Position numbers and translations under genes: made by a program
NCBI RefSeq assembly: GCF_017303275.1
Contig: NZ_JAFKOJ010000001.1
Span: forward strand, 1,054,001 to 1,118,000
DNA: 64,000 nucleotides
Direction: 5' to 3'
Source of the DNA: Bacillus sp. NTK034
GTDB lineage: Bacteria > Bacillota > Bacilli > Bacillales > Cytobacillaceae
Notes under the pieces: model-generated
Seen by the model: only the letters and a program-made list of their open reading frames with translations
The model's database searches: none
What the model was told of the DNA's origin: nothing
In this document: positions 25,638 to 34,088 of the stretch, one piece after another
How the letters are laid out: every line of letters starts with the position of its first letter
How positions within the stretch are numbered: the first letter of the stretch is position 1

Positions 25638-25813
25638 AAATAAATAAATTTTTTCTTTCTGGCAAAGGGATTTATTTCGCTTATCCAGCTGTAAGGATTG
25701 ACTTCCTATTGTAAATGATGGAATTCATTCTCTTATAAGGTGAAGTTTCGATAAAGTCTTGTTAAAATAAGAAGGATCTATCTGCGGAACCCTCAAAGAA
25801 AGGAAAATAAACC

Positions 25814-26368
25814 TTGCTTTTTAGACAATTAAGAAGACTTGTTGTTTTATTATTATTCATATCAACTATCGGACTTTTGTTCTATCAATATATTCATTTT
25901 ATAGAAGAACCTGACTTAACAGAAGTTCCACCGCCAGCTGCTCTGCACCCTGCCGTTGCAGAAAAGAAAGAGGAACTTATTGCTCAGGCTGCTGACAAAG
26001 GCATTAACGTAGTCATCACCCAGGATTTCAGAAGTATAGAAGAACAGGATGCCCTATACGAAAAAGGGCGCTCAGTGGAGGGGAATATTGTTACGCATGC
26101 TAAAGGGGGAGAGTCTTACCATAATTTCGGTCTGGCGATTGATTTCGCCCTGATGTCGGTAGATGGCCAGGTTATCTGGGATATGCAGTATGACGGCAAC
26201 GGCAACAGTAAGTCGGATTGGATGGAGGTCGTTGATATGGCAAAGGATCTTGGTTTTGAATGGGGCGGGGATTGGACACAATTCAAGGACTATCCTCATC
26301 TTCAAATGGACTTTGGGCTCTCCATCTGGGAACTGCAAAGAGGCAAGAGGCCGCCTGGAACTGAATGA
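25814..26368 (+). CDS. M15-family peptidoglycan peptidase (CwlK/VanY-like)
   Basis: A 184-residue zinc peptidase with an N-terminal membrane anchor (about residues 9-28). The metal and active-site blocks are VITQDFRSIEEQDALY, SYHNFGLAIDFAL (the His and Asp ligands) and DYPHLQM (the second His). This is the M15C pattern of L-Ala-D-Glu or D-Ala-D-Ala cleaving enzymes such as CwlK. TTG 25814 follows AAAGAAAGGAAA. It acts outside the membrane on wall peptides. The gene is alone, with a terminator that runs into a tetranucleotide repeat. Confidence 0.88.
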   Translation: MLFRQLRRLVVLLLFISTIGLLFYQYIHFIEEPDLTEVPPPAALHPAVAEKKEELIAQAADKGINVVITQDFRSIEEQDALYEKGRSVEGNIVTHAKGGESYHNFGLAIDFALMSVDGQVIWDMQYDGNGNSKSDWMEVVDMAKDLGFEWGGDWTQFKDYPHLQMDFGLSIWELQRGKRPPGTE

Positions 26369-26374
26369 TAATAC

Positions 26375-26432
26375 AAAGAACCTGCACTCATGGGTGCAGG
26401 TTCTTCTTTCTTTCTTTCTTTCTTTCTTTCTT
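26375..26432 (+). terminator. Terminator with a CTTT-repeat tail
   Basis: AAGAACCTGCAC pairs with GTGCAGGTTCTT, and instead of a simple T run the tail is a CTTT microsatellite. Confidence 0.75.
26406..26432. repeat. (CTTT)6 microsatellite
   Basis: Six perfect CTTT units plus CTT, ending at the stop codon of the minus-strand M42 peptidase gene (26431-26433). Confidence 0.9.
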
Positions 26433-27480
26433 AAAGTACCATTTCTGACTGTACATAGTGATAAAGCAGCTTAGCTGTATTTTCAATTGAATCCTTATGT
26501 GTACGCTCGAATGCATGGGAGGAATCAATCCCCGGTCCGATTAAGCCATGTACGATATCATGTCCGGCACGGATGGCTGCCGATGCATCAGATCCATAAA
26601 AAGGATAGATATCAAGCTTATACCCAATTCCGTTATCCTTGGCAAGTTGAACCAGACTCTTTCTTAGTTCATAGTGATAAGGACCGCTTGCATCCTTAAC
26701 ACAGATGGAAACTGTATACTCATCAGTCGATTGGCCATCGCCCATAGCCCCCATATCAACAGCCAGGTATTCCACAGTCTCCGGTGTGATATTGGAATTG
26801 CCGCCATAGCCGATTTCTTCATTATTTGAGATAAGGAAATGGGTCGTGTACGGCAGTTCAATGTTCTCAGACTTCAGCTGTTTAATCAGCTGAAGAAGGA
26901 TTGCGACACTTGCCTTATCGTCCAGATGGCGTGATTTAATGAATCCTGCCGGTGTCGTCTGCACCCGCGGATCAAAGGAAACAAAGTCCCCAACTTCAAT
27001 GCCCAGTGCACGGACATCCTCTGCATTATGAACTTTTTCATCAATGCGGACTTCCATGTTGTCCTGGTTTCTTTCAGCTTTCCCGGCATCTTTATATACA
27101 TGAACAGAAGTTTGATGCATCAGGATGGTGCCGGTAAACTTATTGCCTGAAGATGTTTCGATTTCGCAATATTCGCCTTCAATGGAGTTATATTTGAATC
27201 CCCCAATCAGGTCAATCTTCAGGCGGCCGCTAGGCTTAATTTCTTTCACAATCGCTCCAAGGGTATCAACATGGGCAGTCAGCATCCGGTGACGAGTTTG
27301 GTCTTTACCGGGAATGGAAGCAATTAGCCCTCCTTTGCGGTTGCGATTTGTTTCAACATTAAGCTCATTCAAAAACTTTTCCACATATGTAATCACTTCA
27401 TTTGTATTACCGGATGGGCTTGGAATAGAAACGATTTCTTTTAGTAAGTTAATGGTTTCTTTTGTATTTGGGTATGCCAT
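26431..27480 (-). CDS. M42-family aminopeptidase
   Basis: A 349-residue cytoplasmic metallo-aminopeptidase (glutamyl aminopeptidase/PepA, endoglucanase-like family). Metal-site motifs are TAHVDTLGAIV (first His and Asp), SRHLDDKASVA (bridging Asp), SNNEEIGYGG (catalytic Glu pair), AVDMGAMGDG and GPGIDSSHAFERTH (last His). GAGGAG precedes the ATG. It would trim peptides in tetrahedral assemblies. A perfect 13-bp palindrome lies over the predicted promoter region, so it may have a dedicated regulator. Confidence 0.92.
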   Translation of the reverse strand: MAYPNTKETINLLKEIVSIPSPSGNTNEVITYVEKFLNELNVETNRNRKGGLIASIPGKDQTRHRMLTAHVDTLGAIVKEIKPSGRLKIDLIGGFKYNSIEGEYCEIETSSGNKFTGTILMHQTSVHVYKDAGKAERNQDNMEVRIDEKVHNAEDVRALGIEVGDFVSFDPRVQTTPAGFIKSRHLDDKASVAILLQLIKQLKSENIELPYTTHFLISNNEEIGYGGNSNITPETVEYLAVDMGAMGDGQSTDEYTVSICVKDASGPYHYELRKSLVQLAKDNGIGYKLDIYPFYGSDASAAIRAGHDIVHGLIGPGIDSSHAFERTHKDSIENTAKLLYHYVQSEMVL

Positions 27481-27527
27481 TTAAAAATCTCCTCTCGAAT
27501 TATTCGCGCGCAATTCTTATTATACTG

Positions 27528-27560
27528 TTATTTCTTGGGATAAGCATTCCCAAGAAATAA
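27528..27560. promoter_or_regulatory. Perfect 13-bp inverted repeat before the M42 gene
   Basis: TTATTTCTTGGGA and TCCCAAGAAATAA with a seven-base spacer. A minus-strand TATAAT (27524-27519) lies right beside it, and the palindrome covers the expected -35 area. No T run follows, so it is more likely an operator than a terminator. Confidence 0.5.
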
Positions 27561-27582
27561 AAAACTGCCAGAACGGCAGTCG
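27555..27582 (-). terminator. Terminator of the AI-2E family gene
   Basis: ACTGCC/GGCAGT stem, with a run of T on the minus strand. Confidence 0.75.
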
Positions 27583-27588
27583 GTCACT

Positions 27589-28674
27589 TTATATTTCTTC
27601 TGAGAGCAAGCTTTTCCTTGTTCTTAAACGGTAAAATCTTCTAAAGTCTTTTACAAGTACCTTAACGACGGAATAGAACGGTATGGCAATGAGGATTCCG
27701 ATAAAACCATAGATTGATCCTGCAGCCATTAAGATAATGATGACTGTAAGCGGATGGAGGTTAAGCCTTTTGCCCATCACATGAGGGGAAACGAGATTAC
27801 TTTCAAGCAGCTGAACAGCGATAAGCACCAGTACTATTTTTAATACCATTCCGGGACCTTGCAGTAAACCGATGAAGATGGCAGGTATAATGCCAAGTAC
27901 CGGACCAAGAAATGGCACGACAGTAAGGAACATCGCAAAAAATGCTAATATTAATGCATATTCCAAACCTATTATCTTATAACCCAAATACATTAACACA
28001 CCATCTACGACTGCCACAATAAACTGGCCGCTAACATAGGAAAACAAGGTCTTATCAATATCTCCGAGAATTTTATTGCCTTCTTCCTCGTGTTTATCAG
28101 GCAGGTATTTTAACAGAAAAGGCCGTAGCTTGTGGTCATCCTTAAGGAAGTAGAAAAGAATAAAGGGCACCACAACCAAGACAGTGACAATGCTTGTAAT
28201 GGTAGAGAAGACCTTCATCACGTTCTCGCCAGCGCCTGATAAAATGGTCTCTAAAAAGTTCAAGGCTTTGTTTTTGACTTGGTCATAAGAAAACATGCCC
28301 ATATTGTTATTTTCAACCACTTTCTCCGTTTCATCCGATAAATCTTCCATCTTTGCCGGCAGGTTTTCGCTTAGTTCAGTAACCTGGCTGCCAATCAAAT
28401 TGCCGATTGCATTAAATCCTAAATACCCTGCACCCATCACCAATGAAAAAATGACAATTATACTGGCTGTTTTGGGTAAAGACCTGGAAACCAGTCTAAC
28501 CAGTGGCCTCAATATGTAGTAAAGAATACCGGCGATCAATACCGGAAAGAAAATGGTGGCAACCAAAGCTTTAATTGGCCATAGGAAGTAATCAATCTTA
28601 CCAAGCAGAAAAATGATGATTAATACGGTAATAGTGCCTGCTGCATATTTAAAAAATGGTTTATTGATCCACAT
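27589..28674 (-). CDS. AI-2E family transporter (YueF/PerM type)
   Basis: A 361-residue polytopic membrane protein with about eight hydrophobic segments, a central amphipathic region (residues about 85-120), and the family motifs FILFYFLKDDHKLRPFLL, YVSGQFIVAVVDGVLMYLG, PFLGPVLGIIPAIFIGLLQG and the SPHVMGKRLNLHPL block. The family name comes from E. coli TqsA, but most members are not AI-2 exporters; some move Na+ or H+. GGTTGGGG precedes the ATG. The substrate is open. Confidence 0.88.
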   Translation of the reverse strand: MWINKPFFKYAAGTITVLIIIFLLGKIDYFLWPIKALVATIFFPVLIAGILYYILRPLVRLVSRSLPKTASIIVIFSLVMGAGYLGFNAIGNLIGSQVTELSENLPAKMEDLSDETEKVVENNNMGMFSYDQVKNKALNFLETILSGAGENVMKVFSTITSIVTVLVVVPFILFYFLKDDHKLRPFLLKYLPDKHEEEGNKILGDIDKTLFSYVSGQFIVAVVDGVLMYLGYKIIGLEYALILAFFAMFLTVVPFLGPVLGIIPAIFIGLLQGPGMVLKIVLVLIAVQLLESNLVSPHVMGKRLNLHPLTVIIILMAAGSIYGFIGILIAIPFYSVVKVLVKDFRRFYRLRTRKSLLSEEI

Positions 28675-28746
28675 TCATATACCCCAACCTTATTATATGT
28701 ATTTAGTAATCACCTTTCCTTTTTTCAAACAGTATTAAACACTGCC

Positions 28747-28772
28747 GTTTAAGAATCGATGTAAGAGGAATA
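28747..28772 (+). promoter_or_regulatory. Possible sigma-B promoter of the mscS gene
   Basis: GTTTAA, a 14-base spacer, and GGAATA. The -35 is perfect but the -10 departs from GGGTAT, so this is weak. Confidence 0.3.
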
Positions 28773-28811
28773 GGTAAAACATTAAAAACACAATGGTGAA
28801 GGAGTATAAAT

Positions 28812-29846
28812 ATGCTGTTTATAAAAAATGTAACCATTAAGGAAGCAATGCTGTTTTTATTGTTTGCAGGAGTGATATTGGCTGCCAAATGGGCACTTAA
28901 CTTACTCGTGAAAAAGAGAAAGGGCAAGTCAGTACAGAACGACCGGATTATGCAGGGAATTTCTTCACTCGTGAACTGGGCAGCTTTTTATGGAATTATC
29001 ATTCTATTTTTGTTTTATTTTTCAAGGGAGAAATGGCTTTTTTATACCTTATTTACAGCAGGGGAGGTAGATGTGACACTATATTTAATAATTGTAGCGT
29101 TTTTGACAGTCTCTCTTGCAAATCGGATCGTAAAAGTATTCACCAAATATGTATTAACATCTGTTTATGAATTCTATGGTGTTGACAGGGGGCTCGGCTA
29201 TTCATTCAACAGAATGATCTATTATACCGTCATGATTGCAGCGCTCGCCTTCAGCCTGACAACGGTTGGGCTTGATTTGACTGCAGCTGCTGCCATACTG
29301 GGTGTTCTCGGCATTGGTATAGGGTTTGGCATGCGCAATATTGCCGGTAACTTTATTTCAGGCATCATCATCCTTTTCGAACGGCCGATTGAAATTGGTG
29401 AAGTGATCGAGATCAATAATAAGATTGGTAAAATAGAAAGCATTCGTCTCAGATCCACTATCGTCCGCACAGCTAAAGAGGGAACCCTCATCGTCCCGAA
29501 CCAATACTTCATCGAACAGATCATTAAGAACCGGACAGGCTCTGAAATGCTTGCACAGGTTCTAATCAGCGTTGCGTATGGCACTGATACAGATAAAGTT
29601 GAAAAGCTTCTTAGAGAAGCAGTAAACGTGGAAATGCCTAAAACAGAAGGGGTTTTAAATGCACCTGCACCAGATATCCGTTTTGTGGATTTCCGCAATA
29701 AGGCCATGGACTTTTTAATTGAAGTGCCTGTTGCAAACTTTGATGCCAAACAGAAATTTGAAAGCCGGCTAAGACATGTAATTGCAGAGCATTTTTTTAA
29801 AAATGGGATCGAACTTGCCTCAGCACAGCTGCTGTCTGGTGAATGA
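28812..29846 (+). CDS. Small-conductance mechanosensitive channel (MscS family)
   Basis: A 344-residue channel that would open under membrane tension to release solutes on osmotic downshock. There are about four membrane segments, the last being the pore helix with Gly/Ala packing (VLGIGIGFGMRNIAGNFISG), followed by the beta domain (FERPIEIGEVIEI) and the SIRLRSTIVRT and LIVPNQYFIEQ blocks. GGTGAAGGAG precedes the ATG. Some Bacillus MscS paralogs are stress-induced, and a weak sigma-B-like site lies upstream. Confidence 0.92.
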   Translation: MLFIKNVTIKEAMLFLLFAGVILAAKWALNLLVKKRKGKSVQNDRIMQGISSLVNWAAFYGIIILFLFYFSREKWLFYTLFTAGEVDVTLYLIIVAFLTVSLANRIVKVFTKYVLTSVYEFYGVDRGLGYSFNRMIYYTVMIAALAFSLTTVGLDLTAAAAILGVLGIGIGFGMRNIAGNFISGIIILFERPIEIGEVIEINNKIGKIESIRLRSTIVRTAKEGTLIVPNQYFIEQIIKNRTGSEMLAQVLISVAYGTDTDKVEKLLREAVNVEMPKTEGVLNAPAPDIRFVDFRNKAMDFLIEVPVANFDAKQKFESRLRHVIAEHFFKNGIELASAQLLSGE

Positions 29847-29867
29847 CGGGTTCAGTTAAAAGGAGGC

Positions 29868-29900
29868 AAAACGAAAACACCAGCCGCTCAGGGCTGGTAT
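29868..29900 (-). terminator. Terminator of the small membrane protein gene
   Basis: ACCAGCC/GGCTGGT stem, with T tracts on the minus strand (A runs at 29869-29878). Confidence 0.6.
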
Positions 29901-29914
29901 TTCCTAGGTGTAAA

Positions 29915-30100
29915 CTATTTCCCTAACAAAGCTTTCACGCCAAGATAAAGGATGGCAAGACCAAAGATGATCATAGCCAGACTTCCGACAATGGTGAAAA
30001 AGCTGGCAATGCCTGAAGTAATAACTGCAGTAACAGGTACCATTGTCATGCCGTAGCCAGCAAGCATACAAGCAAGATATAATAATGCCAATTGATACAT
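29915..30100 (-). CDS. Small two-helix membrane protein, unknown
   Basis: A 61-residue protein of two hydrophobic segments (about residues 3-25 and 30-55) joined by a short turn and ending in Lys. It has no Cys motif and no known domain that I recognise. GGGAGGG precedes the ATG at the correct spacing, which supports a real gene. It sits between the convergent MscS gene and another small minus-strand gene; there is no functional clue. Confidence 0.7.
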   Translation of the reverse strand: MYQLALLYLACMLAGYGMTMVPVTAVITSGIASFFTIVGSLAMIIFGLAILYLGVKALLGK

Positions 30101-30211
30101 TATATATCCCTCCCTTCCAATACTATGGTATGAAAAAGGAGGAATCTTGCTTGGTCTAATATCCCAAATCTTTCGAATAAGACAAAAACAGTTCTTTAGA
30201 ATTATTTAGTG

Positions 30212-30646
30212 CTAATGATTCCTTTTTACTTCCTGAATAGCAATGAGTTTTAAAGCAGTTAATTCTTCCTCTGATAACCTTTCAGTTAAAAGGCTGTATA
30301 TTTCATTCTGCTCTTCAGCAGTCAGTCCGCCTTTTAATTTAGAGACACTCTGCTGGATTTCCTTCATCGAAAAGCTCTCTGAAATCTTCTTCACAGCCTC
30401 TTCTTTTGTCTTGATCGGCAATGATGTCTCTTCAAAATCTATAGCTTTTAAATCATCCTGGCTGCTTCCAAGGAGGGCCTCGACATTTGGATCATTGGCA
30501 AGCATCTCCAGATCATTCTCAGTGATGCTGCCGGCAACTTCTGTCATTACTTTATTTGATATCAAATCCATTGAAGCAAAATAGATGAGGAATCCCAATA
30601 AAATAAAAGACCCTCCAGTTATTGTCCAAAAAATAATTTTTTTCAA
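30212..30646 (-). CDS. Hypothetical protein with an N-terminal membrane anchor
   Basis: A 144-residue protein with one membrane helix at about residues 5-25, then a soluble, acidic, helical region rich in Glu and Leu (KEEAVKKISESFSMKEIQQS, LTAEEQNEIYSLLTERL). No family is recognised. The TTG at 30646 has no good ribosome site; a GGGAGGAG lies about 50 bases upstream, but no ATG follows it in frame, so the start is uncertain. Confidence 0.6.
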   Translation of the reverse strand: MKKIIFWTITGGSFILLGFLIYFASMDLISNKVMTEVAGSITENDLEMLANDPNVEALLGSSQDDLKAIDFEETSLPIKTKEEAVKKISESFSMKEIQQSVSKLKGGLTAEEQNEIYSLLTERLSEEELTALKLIAIQEVKRNH

Positions 30647-30756
30647 CTTTTTGGGCTGCTCAAAAAACGAACAGAACCGCTCACTCTCCTCCCATTTTTT
30701 ATCTCTTTAAATTGTAAATGGTCTTTTCCTGATTTTGCAAATCTTTCTCACTAATA

Positions 30757-30768
30757 GAACGTATGTGC
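30757..30768. promoter_or_regulatory. LexA-box-like site before the helicase gene
   Basis: GAACGTATGTGC matches the GAAC-RNRY-GTTC core with one mismatch, and directly precedes TATAAT (30769-30774). The overall match to the 14-base consensus is 11. Confidence 0.4.
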
Positions 30769-30804
30769 TATAATGGGGGAATAATAAAGCAAGGAGCCGT
30801 TTCA

Positions 30805-33096
30805 ATGCCTAATAAGATAAAAATATCGGTTAGATCGTTAGTTGAATATGTTTATAAAAGCGGCAGCATTGAAACAGGCTTCCGTTCTGCAGTGGCGCTT
30901 TCAGAAGGAACCAGGATTCATCAGAGAATCCAAAAACTTTATGGGGAAGAAGATCAAAAAGAAGTGTACCTGCAAGCAGCCTTAACTTTCAATCACATCG
31001 ACTTTCAGCTTGAGGGCAGGTGTGACGGGCTTTTCATCAGAAATGAAGAATGCATGATCGATGAAATTAAGTCTGTTTCCCTCCCGATAACTGAAATTGA
31101 TGAATTTGCCTATCCTGTCCATTGGGCTCAGGCTAAATGCTATGCTTTCATGTATGCAAAAGATCATTATCTTTCAGAAATGACGGTTCAATTAACCTAT
31201 GTACAGTCTAAAACAAATGAAGTCAAGAGATTTCAGCAAAGCTATTCTTTTCGTGAACTTGAAGAATTTATACTTTACCTTCTGGAATCCTATTTTCCTT
31301 ACGCCGATTTGAGGATTCAGCATCAGCAGGAATTAATAAGGAGCGTAAAAGAACTGGCTTTTCCTTTTCCTGCATACCGAAATGGCCAGAGAAAATTTGC
31401 CGTGGCAGTATACAAAACCATTGCTGAAGGGAAAAACTTATTTGCCAACGCACCTACAGGCATTGGCAAAACTATTTCTACACTTTTTCCGGCATTAAAA
31501 GCTATTGGGGAAGGACATATAAATAGGATCATTTATGCTACAGCCAAAACCATTACCCGTCAGGCTGCTGAAGGGGCCATTGCCATGATGGAGGAAGATG
31601 GATTGAATCTAAAATCGGTCACAATCACGGCCAAGGAAAAAATTTGCTTTAAGGAAGAAACCAATTGTCAAAAAGACAGCTGTGAGTTTGCCAATGGATA
31701 TTACGACAGAATAAACCATGCCGTTCTTGACCTCCTGAAGAATGAGAACATGATAACAAGAACGACCATTGAAAAATATGCTATGAGGCATAAAGTCTGT
31801 CCTTTTGAATTTTCATTGGATGCTGCATACTCCGCCGACGCCATTATTGGTGATTATAACTATATTTTCGATCCGAGGGTCTCACTTAAGAGATTCCTGG
31901 AAGAGGATAAAAAGAAAACGGCGCTCCTCATCGATGAAGCGCATAATCTTGTGGACCGTGGAAGGGAAATGTATTCAAGTTCCCTGGAGAAATCATCCTT
32001 TCTTCAATTGAGCAGGAGCTTTAAGGGGAAGGATGAAGGGATCCAAAAAAGCGCAAAACAGGTTAATGGGATTTTTATTGCATTAAAAAAGAAATGTGGT
32101 GAAAATCAGGAGATCGCAGAAAAAGATCCCCCTGAAGAACTTTTTGAAGTTCTTGAGGGATTTGTTCAATATGCGGAAAACTATCTGGGGCAAAATCGAA
32201 ATAATTCAGATGAAGAATTGCTGGAAGTATTCTTTGCTGCCCAGAACTTCATCAGAATTGGGAAACTGTATGATGAAAGGTTTGTAACGTATATTCAAAA
32301 GCATAGAAATGACCTGATCATCAAGTTATTTTGCCTGGATCCATCGAATCTTCTGCACAAGGCCAGAAAAGGATATAAATCGGCTATCTTTTTTTCCGCT
32401 ACCTTAATGCCTCTCAATTATTATTTGGACATGCTTGGCTTTCAAGAAGAAGATTTTATTGTATCCATTCCTTCACCATTCTCAAAAGATCAGGCAAAGG
32501 TATACATACAGCCGCTTTCCACAAGATATCGTGACCGTGAAGGATCAATAGGACCAATCGTCAGCACCATTAAGGACATGCTTAAGGATCAAAAGGGAAA
32601 TTACCTGATTTTCTTTCCATCATATCAATATATGGAGAATGTTTATGGAAGGTTCCTCGATGAGGAAATGCCAATGCAAACAATCATTCAAAAGTCGGGA
32701 ATGGATGAAGGAGAAAGGGAAAAGTTTCTGGAGGCATTCCAGCCAAATGCTTCTGGAACTCTGTTAGGATTTGCAGTCATGGGCGGGATTTTCTCAGAAG
32801 GGATTGATTTACAGGGGGATAAACTGAATGGTGTATTTGTGGTGGGTGTGGGTCTTCCCCAGATCTGCTTTGAACGCAATATTATGAAAGCTTATTTCCA
32901 TCAGCAAGGAAAAAACGGCTATGATTATGCCTATACTTATCCTGGAATGAACAAAGTTCTTCAGGCAGGAGGCAGACTTATTCGTTCTGAAAACGATACA
33001 GGCATGATTGTCTTAATGGATGACAGGTATGTACAGGAAGAGTATCAGGCATTGCTGCCAGAAGAATGGAAGGGTTCTATTTTGTTTAAAAGTTAA
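30805..33096 (+). CDS. Nuclease-helicase: PD-(D/E)XK domain fused to a DinG/XPD-like helicase
   Basis: A 763-residue protein. The N-terminal 200 residues resemble a Cas4/RecB-type nuclease, with GRCDGLF and IDEIKS giving Asp and ExK. From about residue 200 a superfamily 2 Rad3/XPD-type helicase follows: Walker A APTGIGKT, four Cys around residues 285-350 in the pattern of a 4Fe-4S cluster (KICF, NCQKDSC, KVCPFEF), the DEAH box DEAHN, and the C-terminal GRLIRSENDTG motif VI. I choose ATG 30805 after AAGGAG. A LexA-like box suggests damage induction. It is probably involved in repair of replication or D-loop intermediates. Confidence 0.9.
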   Translation: MPNKIKISVRSLVEYVYKSGSIETGFRSAVALSEGTRIHQRIQKLYGEEDQKEVYLQAALTFNHIDFQLEGRCDGLFIRNEECMIDEIKSVSLPITEIDEFAYPVHWAQAKCYAFMYAKDHYLSEMTVQLTYVQSKTNEVKRFQQSYSFRELEEFILYLLESYFPYADLRIQHQQELIRSVKELAFPFPAYRNGQRKFAVAVYKTIAEGKNLFANAPTGIGKTISTLFPALKAIGEGHINRIIYATAKTITRQAAEGAIAMMEEDGLNLKSVTITAKEKICFKEETNCQKDSCEFANGYYDRINHAVLDLLKNENMITRTTIEKYAMRHKVCPFEFSLDAAYSADAIIGDYNYIFDPRVSLKRFLEEDKKKTALLIDEAHNLVDRGREMYSSSLEKSSFLQLSRSFKGKDEGIQKSAKQVNGIFIALKKKCGENQEIAEKDPPEELFEVLEGFVQYAENYLGQNRNNSDEELLEVFFAAQNFIRIGKLYDERFVTYIQKHRNDLIIKLFCLDPSNLLHKARKGYKSAIFFSATLMPLNYYLDMLGFQEEDFIVSIPSPFSKDQAKVYIQPLSTRYRDREGSIGPIVSTIKDMLKDQKGNYLIFFPSYQYMENVYGRFLDEEMPMQTIIQKSGMDEGEREKFLEAFQPNASGTLLGFAVMGGIFSEGIDLQGDKLNGVFVVGVGLPQICFERNIMKAYFHQQGKNGYDYAYTYPGMNKVLQAGGRLIRSENDTGMIVLMDDRYVQEEYQALLPEEWKGSILFKS

Positions 33097-33126
33097 AAAT
33101 ATCCTGCTCAGAAAGAGCAGGATGAG
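33096..33126 (-). terminator. Terminator of the YitT-like gene
   Basis: ATCCTGCTC/GAGCAGGAT stem with a T tract on the minus strand (ATTTTTAACTTT). Confidence 0.7.
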
Positions 33127-33131
33127 GGTGA

Positions 33132-33758
33132 TCATTTGGTAATAAGCGGGCCTTTGGGTGCCTGCATTTTTTCAAGCGTTTTTTCAAAAATAGGGTAAAA
33201 GAATTGTACCACCAAACCAAGTGTTAATGTTACTACAATCGTGCCTACACCGATTGCACCTTTAAATAAAAACGCAAGAAGCAGGGCGAAGCTTTCGCTG
33301 ATGATCCTTGAATTTCTTAAATTCAATCCAAATCTTGTGTGAATGGCTACCATCAATGTATCCATCGGACTTGCCGGAAATTTGGCCTGAAGATAGATGG
33401 CAACTCCCATTCCCATCGAAAGAATGCCAAAAAGTAAAATGAATGATTGACCTGCTAATGTTTGCGGCGAAAGGTCACCAAAAATAACGAGAAGCCAAAA
33501 GTCAATTAGTGCGCCAATTATTAATATGGAAATGGCTGCGAGGACTTCAGGCTTTTTTTTCATTAAAAAAGCATTTATAAAAATAAGAGCGATTCCATTA
33601 ATAAAAACAAAGGTGCCAACTGTTAAGTTAAACATTTGAGATTCACCAACAGCCAGGGCATCCCAGGCAGAAGCTCCAAGGTTTGACCTGATAATTAAGG
33701 CTACACCCATTGTCAGGATCAGCATCCCAATAATAAAAAATACAAAACGTTCCTTCAT
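33132..33758 (-). CDS. YczE/YitT-family membrane protein
   Basis: A 208-residue integral membrane protein with about five hydrophobic segments and the family features IRSNLGASAWDALAVG near the N terminus and YLQAKFPASPMDTLMVAI in the second half; both are conserved loop motifs. YczE in B. subtilis is needed for full surfactin production, but many paralogs are of unknown role. GGAGAG precedes the ATG. It stands alone, divergent from ltaS. Confidence 0.85.
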   Translation of the reverse strand: MKERFVFFIIGMLILTMGVALIIRSNLGASAWDALAVGESQMFNLTVGTFVFINGIALIFINAFLMKKKPEVLAAISILIIGALIDFWLLVIFGDLSPQTLAGQSFILLFGILSMGMGVAIYLQAKFPASPMDTLMVAIHTRFGLNLRNSRIISESFALLLAFLFKGAIGVGTIVVTLTLGLVVQFFYPIFEKTLEKMQAPKGPLITK

Positions 33759-34088
33759 GAAGACTCTCCAATCAACTATGTTTAATATTTAGCTTGACCC
33801 TATTTAAAATCAATACTCCCTCAGCACTGAAATTATGAAGGGAAAATCCATTTTATCATCAGATTGCGTGGGTTAACAGAAAATTATTATTAAAAGTTGT
33901 TGGATTTTGCAGGAAAAAGGCGAAAGATATTAGAAGGATATCAGTTTTCATTCATTTGAAACTGTGCTATATTATTTTACATTCATTCACCATTTATTAA
34001 TGCTGGCTTTACATATTTTTTACATATAAAGACTTAGCCGCTGCTAAGTTTTTCGCATGTTTACAATTTAAGAGGTGAAACCACACTT
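33759..34088. other. Intergenic region between the YitT-like gene and ltaS
   Basis: No gene. It holds both divergent promoters, which I cannot place reliably, and a leader hairpin before ltaS. Confidence 0.4.
34032..34053 (+). terminator. Hairpin with T tract in the ltaS leader
   Basis: ACTTAGC/GCTAAGT with a four-base loop, followed by TTTTT. It lies about 36 bases before the ltaS start, so it may act as an attenuator. Confidence 0.45.

Noticed and set aside
29222-29749. Minus-strand frame opposite the MscS gene
   Set aside because: Low-complexity Ser/Ile-rich shadow of the MscS gene; no ribosome site.
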